DNA of 37,252 nt from Ancylomarina sp. 16SWW S1-10-2 (GTDB lineage: Bacteria; Bacteroidota; Bacteroidia; Bacteroidales; Marinifilaceae), in the NCBI RefSeq assembly GCF_009669305.1, contig NZ_SADB01000031.1, positions 1 to 37,252 on the forward strand, written 5' to 3'. The position numbers were made by a program, and so were the translations under genes. Below, one piece after another: positions 1 through 8,843 of the stretch (within the stretch, counting starts at the first letter, position 1; each line of letters opens with the position of its first letter). The notes under the pieces are model-generated. The model did no database searches and was not told the origin of the DNA. It saw only the letters and a list, made by a program, of their open reading frames with translations.

Positions 1-539
1 AAGGTAAAAGTATCGATACAATCTCAAAAAACTTTTCCTACAATCAATTTTCTGAGGACATGAAAGTATTGCTTGATACATTACATTTAAAACAGGTTAA
101 CCTTGTTGGATGGAGTGATGGAGGAAATACAGGGTTAACTTTGGCAATTAAACATCCGCAATATGTTAAGAGGCTCGTAACAATGGGAGCCAATTTAAAC
201 CCTTCAGACACATCTATTAATAGAAAAGTGAAAAAAGGTATTCAAAAAGACATTGTAAAATTAACTAAGAATAGTAATGGTCATGAGAACGTAACTGTTA
301 GATTGTTAGAAATGCTTCTAAGAGAACCAAATATAATTCCTTCTGACTTGGAGAAAATATCTGCCAAAACTTTAGTTCTAGCTGGTGAAAAGGATATAAT
401 TCTTGAACAACATACAAAACTAATAGCCAACAGTATTTCTAATTCAAAAGTCGAAATATTAAAAAAACAAACACATTTCCTACCCCAAGAGAATCCTGAA
501 CTATTTAATAAAACAGTATTGGAATTTTTGCTTGAGTAG
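1..539 (+). CDS. Alpha/beta hydrolase, 5' end missing at window edge
   Basis: The reading frame is open from the first full codon (base 3), so the ATG at base 60 is internal and the true start lies upstream of the window. The visible N-terminal part reads G-K-S-I-D, which matches the GxS segment that follows strand 4 in alpha/beta hydrolases. The nucleophile elbow G-W-S-D-G (bases about 111-125) supplies the catalytic Ser; the likely acid is the Asp of GEKD and the likely base the His of THFLPQ near the C-terminus. These are the complete triad of a small esterase or peroxidase-like hydrolase. The substrate cannot be told from the sequence. The cap region is short and Lys-rich. No partner gene is visible on the left. 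Confidence 0.85.
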   Translation, partial: GKSIDTISKNFSYNQFSEDMKVLLDTLHLKQVNLVGWSDGGNTGLTLAIKHPQYVKRLVTMGANLNPSDTSINRKVKKGIQKDIVKLTKNSNGHENVTVRLLEMLLREPNIIPSDLEKISAKTLVLAGEKDIILEQHTKLIANSISNSKVEILKKQTHFLPQENPELFNKTVLEFLLE

Positions 540-563
540 TAAGTACTGTGTACAACAACTAAG

Positions 564-596
564 CGTTCGTGTGGCAGGAACTGCCCAACATGAACG
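564..596. repeat. Imperfect palindrome, hairpin-forming
   Basis: The left arm CGTTCGTGTGGCA (564-576) pairs with the right arm TGCCCAACATGAACG (582-596) around a 5-base loop, with one mismatch and a two-base bulge. There is no T-run after it, so it is not a normal terminator. It could be a dispersed repeat unit or a single recombination-site-like element. No second copy is present in the window. Confidence 0.45.
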
Positions 597-722
597 GTAG
601 GTTGACGTAACCGATGACAGAATTGCTACTTTATGGGGAATGGTTTAGTTTGCGGAACTTTTAGGAAAGAAAATCTTGCAATAGAAAGTCCTTTAAATGC
701 AGTGATTTCAAAAAAAGGATAA

Positions 723-750
723 AGTTGTAGATTGATCTACAGCTTTTTTT
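723..750 (+). terminator. Rho-independent terminator
   Basis: The stem AGTTGTAGA / TCTACAGCT (723-731 with 736-744, one G-U pair) has a TTGA loop and is followed by seven T (744-750). It lies 180 bases after the hydrolase stop codon and points in the same direction. Confidence 0.7.
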
Positions 751-905
751 GTGTTTTGTATTTGAAATCAGCTTAATATAAAGTGACGAAAATGTGAACT
801 TTAGCTACCTTTAGCTTACAATCAACAAAAAGCTAAATTTCATGAGCCTTGAAAATCATATCGAAACTTAGCAAGACCGTTACAACCACACATCAAACGA
901 AACAA

Positions 906-1895
906 ATGACTAAAAAAATTAATTGGGGAATCATAGGCTTAGGAAAAATAGCAAATAAGTTTGCTGCAGATTTACAGCTTTCAAACAATGCGGTACTCTA
1001 TGCCGTAGCCTCAAGAAATGAAGAGAAAGCCAAAGCTTTTAGTGAAAAATATAAGTCGACAAAATTTTATAGCTCCTATAAAGAATTAGCAGCCAATCCC
1101 GAAATAGATGTCATCTATATTGCGACACCCAATACCTTTCATTTTAAGAATACCATGATGTGCTTAAAACAAGGAAAGGGTGTACTTTGTGAAAAGCCGA
1201 TGGGTATAAATTATCGAGAAGTAGATACAATGATTCGAGAAGCCAGATTAAGAAATTTATTTCTGATGGAAGGCATTTGGACACGATTTATTCCCGCAAC
1301 GAAAAAATTATTAGAAATACTTGATAACAAAACCATAGGCGATATTTTGTTTATTCATGCTGACTTCGGATTTAAAGCAGACTCGAACCGTGAAGGCAGA
1401 TTATATAATAAAAAACTAGGTGGAGGCTCCTTACTTGACGTGGGCATCTACCCCATTTATTTAAGTCTTATAAGCTTAGGTATTCCCATCGACATTAAAG
1501 CGATGGCTCGTATGACAGATACTAATGTTGATGGTTACTGCTCAATGCTTTTTGATTACGAAAATGGTGCTAAAGCTATTCTCGAATCAACTATTGAAGC
1601 TAATACGCCCACGGAAGCAACTATTTATGGTAGTAAAGGCTCCTTAAAACTTCATAAACAGTTTCATCATTCCGAAAAAATAACAATTTCTCAAAATGAC
1701 GAAGAAACAGTTTTAGATATTAAGCACAAAGGGAATGGATATACACACGAGATAGAGGAAGTAAATAGTTGTCTTCTGAATAACGACATTGAAAGCTCCA
1801 AATTACCCTTAAAAATAAGTATCGATATGATAACATTGATAGATCGAATTAAAGAGAAAATTGGACTGAAATATGAAACAAAAAACAGCGACTAA
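906..1895 (+). CDS. Gfo/Idh/MocA family oxidoreductase
   Basis: A predicted NAD(P)-dependent dehydrogenase of the glucose-fructose oxidoreductase / inositol dehydrogenase family, about 329 residues, the usual length. The N-terminal Rossmann fold begins with GIIGLGKIANKF (GxGxxA). The CEKPM motif carries the conserved Lys, and GGGSLLDVGIYP is the family's DVGxYP segment, most like the dihydrodiol dehydrogenase-type branch. The frame is open back to a TTG at 849, but the ATG at 906 puts the Rossmann strand a few residues from the N-terminus, as is typical, so I prefer it. The sugar porter gene follows 87 bases later on the same strand, suggesting that the substrate is a sugar or polyol. The exact substrate is unknown. 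Confidence 0.88.
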   Translation: MTKKINWGIIGLGKIANKFAADLQLSNNAVLYAVASRNEEKAKAFSEKYKSTKFYSSYKELAANPEIDVIYIATPNTFHFKNTMMCLKQGKGVLCEKPMGINYREVDTMIREARLRNLFLMEGIWTRFIPATKKLLEILDNKTIGDILFIHADFGFKADSNREGRLYNKKLGGGSLLDVGIYPIYLSLISLGIPIDIKAMARMTDTNVDGYCSMLFDYENGAKAILESTIEANTPTEATIYGSKGSLKLHKQFHHSEKITISQNDEETVLDIKHKGNGYTHEIEEVNSCLLNNDIESSKLPLKISIDMITLIDRIKEKIGLKYETKNSD

Positions 1896-1982
1896 GCATA
1901 TCTAAGAATAACAAGTATAACATTATAACCTACCAAGTTATAAGCAATTCATCAAAATAAAACTAACTGATAACTCGATACT

Positions 1983-3362
1983 ATGAATAAAAGATCTTAC
2001 TTATTATTAATTACAATAGTATCTGCCTTAGGTGGCTTATTATTTGGCTATGATACTGGTGTTATAAATGGGGCTCAATTTTATTTAAGCAAACATTTCG
2101 ATTTAGATTCAGCCATGAAAGGCTGGGTCGTTGGAAGTGCACTGTTAGGCTGTTTAGTTGGTGCCATTGCAGCTGGTCCTTTAAGTATCAAATTTGGAAG
2201 AAAATACTCTCTAATCATTTCGGCTTTCTTATTTTCAATTTCAGCCTTTGGTTCTGGTTTGCCATCCATTTTTCCAGAGTCCCTATCCTTATTAGTCGTA
2301 TTTAGAATTATTGGTGGTTTGGGTATTGGTATAGCATCAATGAATGCACCTATGTACATTGCCGAAATAGCACCAAGTAACATACGAGGAAAAATGGTTA
2401 CGTACTACCAGCTTGCAGTAGTCATCGGCTTTTTTGTCGTGTTTTTGGCCACATATTTTATTGGGAATAGTTTAACAGACGCAGAGAATATAGCCTTTGG
2501 TTGGAAACACATGTTCTGGTCAGAATTAATTCCAAGTTGCTTGTTTCTAATATTACTCTTTTTTGTACCAAAAAGCCCACGTTGGTTAGCTCTTAAGGGA
2601 AAAGATGCTGCGGCATTAACTATATTAACCAAGATTCATGGTCCAAATCAAGCAGATAAAGAAATAGAACAGATAAAAAGCTCTCTTAAAACGAAGGATA
2701 ATGGTATTGAGATCAATTATTTTTCGAAAATAATATTTGGCATTATACTCATAGGAACAACTCTCTCCGTTTTACAACAGTTTACAGGAATAAATGCTGT
2801 TTTATATTACGGTGCCGATATTTTTGAAAAAGCACTGGGCTTTGGTAAAGAGGACATTTTAGCACAACAAATATTGCTTGCTTTTATTAATCTTATATTC
2901 ACTTTTGTTGCCATGTTCACAATAGATAAATTTGGACGAAAACCCTTAATATACATTGGATCTATTGGTATGATAATTGGTTTTTTATTGTTAGGAATAA
3001 CCTTAAAAGAGCAATCTGTAGGGTTTTTATCATTATTGGGCGTGTTAATCTTTATTGCTTCATTCGCACTTTCGATGGGTCCCGTAGTATGGGTTTTACT
3101 TGCCGAAATGTTTCCCAATAAAATTCGTAGTGTAGCCATGTCTGTAGCGGTAGCAGCACAATGGGCAGCCAACTATGTGGTATCGCAATCTTTTCCTGTG
3201 GTAATGGATAGTGATATAAATAATGGATCAACTTGGAATGGTTCTTTACCTTATTTTATATTTATTGCCTTTATTGTAATAACGATGATCGTTACTTATA
3301 AATATATACCTGAAACGAAAGGAAAATCTCTTGAAGAAATTGAAGACTTTTGGAAAGAGTAA
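1983..3362 (+). CDS. Sugar porter family MFS transporter
   Basis: A 459-residue, 12-helix inner-membrane transporter of the sugar porter family (XylE/GLUT-like). Signatures are GYDTGVINGA in helix 1, FGRK in the loop between helices 2 and 3, PKSPRWLALKGK after helix 6, QQFTGINAVLYYG in helix 7, DKFGRKPL after helix 8 and PETKGKSLEEIE at the C-terminus. The QQ-TG-N motif of helix 7 is the sugar-binding signature, and an Asp at the D24 position of GYDTG suits proton coupling as in XylE. It follows the oxidoreductase gene and may be co-transcribed with it, giving a sugar uptake-and-oxidation pair. Which sugar is carried cannot be determined. Confidence 0.92.
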   Translation: MNKRSYLLLITIVSALGGLLFGYDTGVINGAQFYLSKHFDLDSAMKGWVVGSALLGCLVGAIAAGPLSIKFGRKYSLIISAFLFSISAFGSGLPSIFPESLSLLVVFRIIGGLGIGIASMNAPMYIAEIAPSNIRGKMVTYYQLAVVIGFFVVFLATYFIGNSLTDAENIAFGWKHMFWSELIPSCLFLILLFFVPKSPRWLALKGKDAAALTILTKIHGPNQADKEIEQIKSSLKTKDNGIEINYFSKIIFGIILIGTTLSVLQQFTGINAVLYYGADIFEKALGFGKEDILAQQILLAFINLIFTFVAMFTIDKFGRKPLIYIGSIGMIIGFLLLGITLKEQSVGFLSLLGVLIFIASFALSMGPVVWVLLAEMFPNKIRSVAMSVAVAAQWAANYVVSQSFPVVMDSDINNGSTWNGSLPYFIFIAFIVITMIVTYKYIPETKGKSLEEIEDFWKE

Positions 3363-3441
3363 TAAATAAGGCCTTGGAAATACCTCTCCCATTCAAAATA
3401 GAATTTTAATGGCTTATATAAGAATGTCAAATAGATAAAAT

Positions 3442-3912
3442 ATGGTACCAAGAATAACAAAACTAAATGAAAAAAAATTAATAGGCATACGACTAAGGAT
3501 GAGCTTAGTCAACAATAAGACAGGAGAGCTTTGGAAAAACTTCATGTCTAAACATAGAAATATAACAAACAAATTAACGAACGATATGATTTCTATGCAA
3601 GTTTATAATTCCTCATATTATAAAAATTTTAAACCGAGTAATGAATTTGAAAAATGGGCAACAGTCGAAGTAGCAAACTTTCATATTGTTCCCCCTGGAA
3701 TGGAAACTTTTACTTTACCCGGTGGACTTTATGCCGTTTTCGATTATAAAGGATCGAGCACTGACAATAGCATCTTTCAATATATTTTTACGACTTGGTT
3801 ACCAAATTCAAAATATGAAATAGACGATAGACCTCACTTTGAGGTATTAGGCGAAAAATACAAGAATAATGATCCACATTCGGAAGAAGAAATATGGATT
3901 CCAATAAGGTAA
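3442..3912 (+). CDS. GyrI-like / AraC effector-binding domain protein
   Basis: A 156-residue stand-alone effector-binding domain of the GyrI-like (SOUL/BmrR C-terminal) superfamily with no DNA-binding part. The visible pattern is typical of this family in Bacteroidota: LIGIRLRMS near the start, EFEKWATVEV in the middle, PGMETFTLPGGLYAVF, and a conserved C-terminus with RPHFEVLGEKY and SEEEIWIPI. Such proteins bind small hydrophobic or cationic ligands, and some hydrolyse or sequester them. The ligand here is unknown. No signal peptide is present, so it should be cytoplasmic. The gene lies 79 bases after the sugar porter, but a functional link is not evident. Confidence 0.8.
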   Translation: MVPRITKLNEKKLIGIRLRMSLVNNKTGELWKNFMSKHRNITNKLTNDMISMQVYNSSYYKNFKPSNEFEKWATVEVANFHIVPPGMETFTLPGGLYAVFDYKGSSTDNSIFQYIFTTWLPNSKYEIDDRPHFEVLGEKYKNNDPHSEEEIWIPIR

Positions 3913-3991
3913 AACAAAACCTGCTCTTAGCAATATCTAGTATATCAAACAAATTGAATACTGAACGTTTATCACAAGAGAAATAAATAAT

Positions 3992-4210
3992 ATGACACTA
4001 TATTGGATAATATCTTTAAGTCTTTTTGCAATTTTTATTGTTTTAATAACATGGTTATCATGGAACTATTATAAAAAACAAAATAAGGAAAAAACGTGGA
4101 AAATATGGGGCCTAAATATTTCATATTGGGAAGGCGTTGCAACTGTAAGTTGTGGCTTAACCGTGTTGACTCTTTTCTTATTAAAATGGATTAACTTATT
4201 GACTTTTTAA
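3992..4210 (+). CDS. Small two-helix membrane protein, unknown function
   Basis: A 72-residue protein with two predicted transmembrane segments, about residues 4-26 and 47-68. They are separated by a basic, Trp-containing loop (YYKKQNKEKTWKIW) that should face the cytoplasm. I do not recognise the family. It lies 79 bases after the effector-binding protein gene on the same strand. Codon use and composition agree with the neighbours, and a start ATG with an A-rich leader supports a real gene. Confidence 0.6.
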   Translation: MTLYWIISLSLFAIFIVLITWLSWNYYKKQNKEKTWKIWGLNISYWEGVATVSCGLTVLTLFLLKWINLLTF

Positions 4211-4361
4211 AAGCTCGTTTACCATACATGTAAAATAATCAGGTGCAATAATAAAATAAAAACAGCTATTAATTTTCATTAGTCTTTAAATTCCAAAACT
4301 GTCGATAATTCACAGAACCTCTCAAAATGTAAGCTTTGGCACATATAAAAATCACATTTTT

Positions 4362-4997
4362 ATGGAAAACATAGATCTTAATAAAATTATAAAACAGCTA
4401 GAAATTAATAATTTTGAAGTATTCCTAGCCAAGAATACGCAATCAGCTAAATATATATTTGAAAACGAAATATTAAACAAACTAAAGATATCTAGCGTAT
4501 CTTATGCTGACTCTATTACCATGCGTCAGACTGGAATTCTTGATGTATTAAGACATATGGATTCAATAGAATTCATAGATACTTTTGATAAAGATGATAG
4601 CTGGGAAGATAAAATCGGCAAAAGGAAAAAAGCATTAACAGTCGATTTATTTTTGACAGGAACAAATGCAATTACGGAAAAAGGACAATTAGTAAATTTA
4701 GATATGATTGGTAACCGGGTTGGTTCAATAGCTTTTGGTCCTCAAAATGTTGTTTTATTTATTGGAAAGAATAAAATAGTGAAAAACCTAGACCAAGCCT
4801 TTAATAGAATAAAAACAATCTCGGCTCCGTTAAATGCTAAACGTCATGAGAATTTAAACACCCCATGTCAAAACACAGGTGTTTGTAGTGATTGCAGGAG
4901 TCCTCAAAGAATTTGTAATACGTGGACAATAACTGAAAAATCCTATCCCAAAAATCGGATTAAGATTATATTAATTGACGAAGAACTGGGATATTAG
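4362..4997 (+). CDS. LUD-domain protein (lactate utilisation / YkgG family)
   Basis: A 211-residue protein formed by a single LUD (DUF162) domain. The segment DMIGNRVGSIAFGP carries the conserved GNR motif, preceded by the TGTNAITEKGQLVN strand typical of the family. A C-terminal four-Cys cluster (C-x5-C-x2-C-x7-C) is also characteristic of this subgroup. Relatives LutB and LutC act in L-lactate oxidation, but this gene has no LutA or LutB partner nearby, so the lactate role is family knowledge and not shown by context. It has its own upstream gap of 151 bases and is likely monocistronic. Confidence 0.8.
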   Translation: MENIDLNKIIKQLEINNFEVFLAKNTQSAKYIFENEILNKLKISSVSYADSITMRQTGILDVLRHMDSIEFIDTFDKDDSWEDKIGKRKKALTVDLFLTGTNAITEKGQLVNLDMIGNRVGSIAFGPQNVVLFIGKNKIVKNLDQAFNRIKTISAPLNAKRHENLNTPCQNTGVCSDCRSPQRICNTWTITEKSYPKNRIKIILIDEELGY

Positions 4998-5204
4998 AAA
5001 ATAAAGACTGAGATGCAATTTGTTGACATAAACAAGTAGAATATTTTGAAAGTTTTTTACTTTTAATGAGCAAGAGAATCATTTCAAAATTATTATCTTA
5101 ATAGAAACTCTAGGAGCAGTAAGCTTCCACTTACTAAAATACAAATTAACTTATAAGGCTACTTACATAGCACCAAACATGATGTGACATAAAAGATTAA
5201 AAAG

Positions 5205-6056
5205 ATGGATACAATAAACAGCATTATAGATTTTGAATTCTTAAAGATTGGTAAATACTCCCTTACCATGGGAAGTATACTATTTGTTGTATTTACAATT
5301 ATCTTCACTAATCTCATATTATGGATCGTAAAAAGAATCATATTTCGTAATAAAAAGCTCACAAGATTTGAAGATGGGAATTTGCATTCATTATTTCAGA
5401 TCATTAAATATGTCATTTGGATTTTAGCTATACTCCTAATCTTAGATACAATAGGACTAAAGCTTAACGTTGTATTAGCTGGATCTGCAGCCTTACTTGT
5501 TGGTATTGGACTTGGTTTACAAAATACATTTAACGATTTTATTTCCGGAATAATTTTACTTTTTGAAGGCTCAATAAAAGTTGGTGACATTTTAGAAATA
5601 GATAATGACATTGTAAAAATACAAAAGATTGGGATGAGAACTTCTGAAGCAATGAACAGAGATGACATCGTAACAATTCTTCCAAATTCGTTAATCACAA
5701 CAAATAAAGTAATTAACTGGAGCCATCAATCAAAAAAAACAAGATTTAGAATCAATGTTGGAGTTGCCTACGGTAGTAATGTCGAATTGGTTATTGAACT
5801 ACTAAAAAAAAGTGCATTGGAGCACCCACAAATTAAAGATGAAGCATCGATACAAGTCAGGTTTGTGAATTTTGGAAATTCATCTTTAGATTTTGAATTA
5901 TTGTTTTACAGCAAAAATATATTTCGAATAGAAAACGTAAAATCAGAAATTAGAATAATAATTAATCGAAAATTTATTGAAAATAATATAACGATCCCAT
6001 TCCCTCAAATTGATTTACATTTAAAATCAAATAATACAGAACTATTAACAAAATAA
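5205..6056 (+). CDS. MscS-family mechanosensitive ion channel
   Basis: A 283-residue small-conductance mechanosensitive channel that would release osmolytes on hypo-osmotic shock. There are three hydrophobic segments (about residues 20-45, 63-85 and 88-125). The third contains the Gly/Ala-rich pore helix GSAALLVGIGLGLQ followed by NDFISGIILLFEG, the best-conserved part of MscS. The cytoplasmic beta domain follows (VGDILEI, then LPNSLITTNKVINWS, the MscS signature) and an alpha/beta C-terminal domain with VAYGSNVE. Its length matches that of a minimal MscS without extra N-terminal helices. The gene stands alone. Confidence 0.92.
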   Translation: MDTINSIIDFEFLKIGKYSLTMGSILFVVFTIIFTNLILWIVKRIIFRNKKLTRFEDGNLHSLFQIIKYVIWILAILLILDTIGLKLNVVLAGSAALLVGIGLGLQNTFNDFISGIILLFEGSIKVGDILEIDNDIVKIQKIGMRTSEAMNRDDIVTILPNSLITTNKVINWSHQSKKTRFRINVGVAYGSNVELVIELLKKSALEHPQIKDEASIQVRFVNFGNSSLDFELLFYSKNIFRIENVKSEIRIIINRKFIENNITIPFPQIDLHLKSNNTELLTK

Positions 6057-6362
6057 ATGATTGCTCAACAAAGCTCTCCCTTTAAAAAAAGTAAATAAAC
6101 CAGATCACACCTGCAAATAGTTATTCACATAATTATTTGTATTTATAAAGTTATTAAATGGTTCGCCTATCCAAGCTCTACTCTATCCCATAAGGAAGAT
6201 ACGAGCTCTTGACTTTTATTTAAAAAACTTAATAGTATAAAATAATTTTATTAGATTTACTACCCAAGGTTCACTTAAGAGCCATAATATATGGATATTA
6301 CGCCAATCTAAAATCAGGAGATAAGCTTAATTTAAATTGAGCAACTCAATAAAACAAAAAAG
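6057..6362. other. Intergenic region before hybrid histidine kinase
   Basis: This 306-base AT-rich gap shows no open frame of note, no terminator hairpin with a T-run and no complete TTTG/TAnnTTTG promoter. It presumably contains the kinase promoter, which I cannot place. Confidence 0.4.
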
Positions 6363-8687
6363 ATGATCCCAAAACTCACCTACGAAGAACTAGAAAAAAA
6401 AGCTGCTTTTTTTCAAACTTTTGCAGAAAATTTATATGATTGGGAAATGTTTGTTGATTTGACAGGTAAAATTAAATACATATCCCCCTCGTGCGAATTA
6501 ATAAGTGGATACACTGCAAACGAATTTATCGAAAACCCCAAATTACTAACTCAAATAGTTCATCAGTCAGACAAAGAAATTGTATGTAATCATTTTAATA
6601 GAAAAGCAGATAGTAATGAAAATACAGTAAATCTATCCTTTCGAATAATAACAAAAGAGGGTAACATAAAATGGATAGAACATAATTGCCATAGAACTTT
6701 TGACAACAAAAAACAATTTATTGGATATAGTTCTAGTAACAGAGACGTTAGCAAACGAATAGCAAACAAGAAATTAGCAGAAGAAAAGGAAAATAGAATA
6801 CAAAGTATTTTTCGTTCGGCCCCAACCGGTATAGGTGTTGTAAATAATCGAATATTAACACATGTGAACGATCGTTTGTGCGAAATAACTGGATATTCAG
6901 CTAGTGAATTAACGAACCAATCTGCACGTATTCTTTATCCAACAAAAGACGATTATGAATATGTAGGTGAAGAAAAATACAGACAAATACACTTAAAAGG
7001 AACAGGAACTGTAGAAACTCATTTTAAAAGGAAAAACGGAGAAATAATTGACGTTTTATTAAGTTCAACACCCATTAATTTGGAAGATTTGAGCAAAGGT
7101 GTAACTTTTACAGCATTAGATATTAGTGATAGGAAAAAATCGGAAACACGCTATCGCAAAATGTTTGAAAATATGAAAGCTGGTGTATCAATATATTTAC
7201 CAACTAAAGACGGTAAAGACTTTCTTTTTCTCGAATTTAATAAAGCCGCCGAAAAAATTACAAAAACAACCCAAGATAAGGTTATTGGAAAAACATTACT
7301 TTCCGTGTTCCCCAACATGAATAAAACACCATTTTTTGAGGCTCTACAAACAGTAAATAAAACAAACCAAGACTTAGTTTTACCTGCTTTTTATTATAAA
7401 GATGATCAAAGAGAAGGCTGGCGAGAAAATCACATTTATAAATTATCAACAGGTGAGATTATAGCAATTTTTGATGATGTTACTATTCTTAAAAATGATG
7501 AAATTCAACTTAGGAATAAGAATAAAGAATTAATAATTGCCAAAAATAAAGCTGAAGAAAGCGACCAGTTAAAAACTGAATTCATCAATAATTTGTCGCA
7601 CGAAATTCGAACACCAATGAACGGAATTTTGGGTTTTTCGAATATTATTAACACCCCAAATTTAACTGATGCACAACGAAAAGACTATATAGACATTGTT
7701 CAAAGCAGTGGAAATCAGTTAATGCGAATTATTGACGATATTTTAGAAATTTCAAAACTTGAAACAAAACAAGTTAAAACTGTTGAAAAAGAAATCTGCT
7801 TAAATGATTTATTATTAAAATACATTTCAATTTTCGACATTAAAGCAAAAGAAAACAAAACGCCTTTATACCTAAAAAATGGACTTGCAAATAAAGAAAG
7901 CATCATATTAACCGATGAAACAAAACTCAATAAAATTTTAAACAATTTACTCGAAAATGCGTTTAAATTTACGAGATCAGGATTTATTGAATTGGGTTAT
8001 AATCAAAAAAATGATGAATTAGAACTATATGTAAAAGACACAGGTATTGGTATACAAAAAGAGAAACAAGACATCATATTTGAAAGATTTTCGCAAGAAG
8101 AAAAAGATTTAGAAAGAAATGTTGGTGGTCTTGGTTTGGGATTATCAATAGCTAAAGGAAACGCCGAATTGCTTGGCGGTAAAATAACGCTTCAATCAGA
8201 AAAAGGTGTAGGTACAACTTTTTATATCACAATACCTTATAAACCTGTAAATATAGTTCCTCAAAGAAATAATCTCGATACTGTAAAAGAAAAATCAACA
8301 ACAAAACAAGATAAGTATACAATTCTAATCGTTGAAGATGAAGAGATAAATTATTTATATATTGATATATTACTTAGAAAGTTTGATCTAAATTTAAACG
8401 TAATACACGCTAAACATGGTAAAGAAGCCGTTGAAATATGTAAGGACAATGATGAAATTAATATTATTTTAATGGACATAAAAATGCCAATTATGAATGG
8501 TTTTGAAGCGACAAAATTAATCAAAGAATTCAGGCCAAATATACCAATCATTGCGCAAACAGCATATACATCAGAAAAAGATAGGGAAAAAGTGTTCTCG
8601 GCAGGTTGCGATGATTTTATGTCAAAACCAATAAGCAACAAGATACTAAAAGAAATTATTCATAAACACTTAATATTAGGCGAATAA
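6363..8687 (+). CDS. Hybrid sensor histidine kinase, PAS-PAS-PAS-HisKA-HATPase-REC
   Basis: A 774-residue phosphorelay protein. Two clear PAS domains (about residues 15-130 with its PAC tail at 92-130, and 145-257) are followed by a third PAS-like domain (265-375) and a short coiled coil. The HisKA H-box NLSHEIRTPMNG places the phospho-acceptor at His413. The ATPase domain has its N-box near 525-537 (ENAFKFT), G1 DTGIGI (559-564) and a G2 loop GGLGLGLSIAKG (588-599). The C-terminal receiver (653-770) has the acidic pair VEDEE, phospho-acceptor Asp705 in LMDIKMP, Thr in QTAYT and Lys in SKP. No membrane segment is seen, so it should be cytoplasmic. No transcription-factor output domain or cognate regulator is adjacent, so signal and output are unknown. 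Confidence 0.93.
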   Translation: MIPKLTYEELEKKAAFFQTFAENLYDWEMFVDLTGKIKYISPSCELISGYTANEFIENPKLLTQIVHQSDKEIVCNHFNRKADSNENTVNLSFRIITKEGNIKWIEHNCHRTFDNKKQFIGYSSSNRDVSKRIANKKLAEEKENRIQSIFRSAPTGIGVVNNRILTHVNDRLCEITGYSASELTNQSARILYPTKDDYEYVGEEKYRQIHLKGTGTVETHFKRKNGEIIDVLLSSTPINLEDLSKGVTFTALDISDRKKSETRYRKMFENMKAGVSIYLPTKDGKDFLFLEFNKAAEKITKTTQDKVIGKTLLSVFPNMNKTPFFEALQTVNKTNQDLVLPAFYYKDDQREGWRENHIYKLSTGEIIAIFDDVTILKNDEIQLRNKNKELIIAKNKAEESDQLKTEFINNLSHEIRTPMNGILGFSNIINTPNLTDAQRKDYIDIVQSSGNQLMRIIDDILEISKLETKQVKTVEKEICLNDLLLKYISIFDIKAKENKTPLYLKNGLANKESIILTDETKLNKILNNLLENAFKFTRSGFIELGYNQKNDELELYVKDTGIGIQKEKQDIIFERFSQEEKDLERNVGGLGLGLSIAKGNAELLGGKITLQSEKGVGTTFYITIPYKPVNIVPQRNNLDTVKEKSTTKQDKYTILIVEDEEINYLYIDILLRKFDLNLNVIHAKHGKEAVEICKDNDEINIILMDIKMPIMNGFEATKLIKEFRPNIPIIAQTAYTSEKDREKVFSAGCDDFMSKPISNKILKEIIHKHLILGE

Positions 8688-8843
8688 CAAGTGCCATTGC
8701 AGAATTAAAAAACATAAACGCTCTATTGTAAGAGTAATCTTTTTAGATAAAAGTTGAGTTATAATGCTACATATTATGACTAGCATATCGTAACTAAAAA
8801 GAGAAGCCAAGTTATCCCGAACCGTCAAAAAGTGAATTTAAAA

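Larger units (their letters stand above)
540..905. other. Intergenic region between hydrolase and oxidoreductase
   Basis: This stretch holds an imperfect palindrome (564-596) and a terminator-like hairpin (723-750). Between them the bases are less AT-rich than the surroundings, and only very short open frames exist (the longest in-frame ATG gives about 26 codons ending near 720). I find no convincing gene. A TACCTTTAG string at 806-814 resembles a Bacteroidota -7 element for the downstream gene, but no good -33 accompanies it. Confidence 0.5.

Noticed and set aside
849-905. TTG start for the Gfo/Idh/MocA protein
   Set aside because: It adds 19 Thr/Lys-rich residues before the Rossmann fold; the ATG at 906 fits the family better.
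2081-3172. Minus-strand frames within the sugar porter gene
   Set aside because: They mirror conserved transporter motifs on the opposite strand, with no domain of their own.
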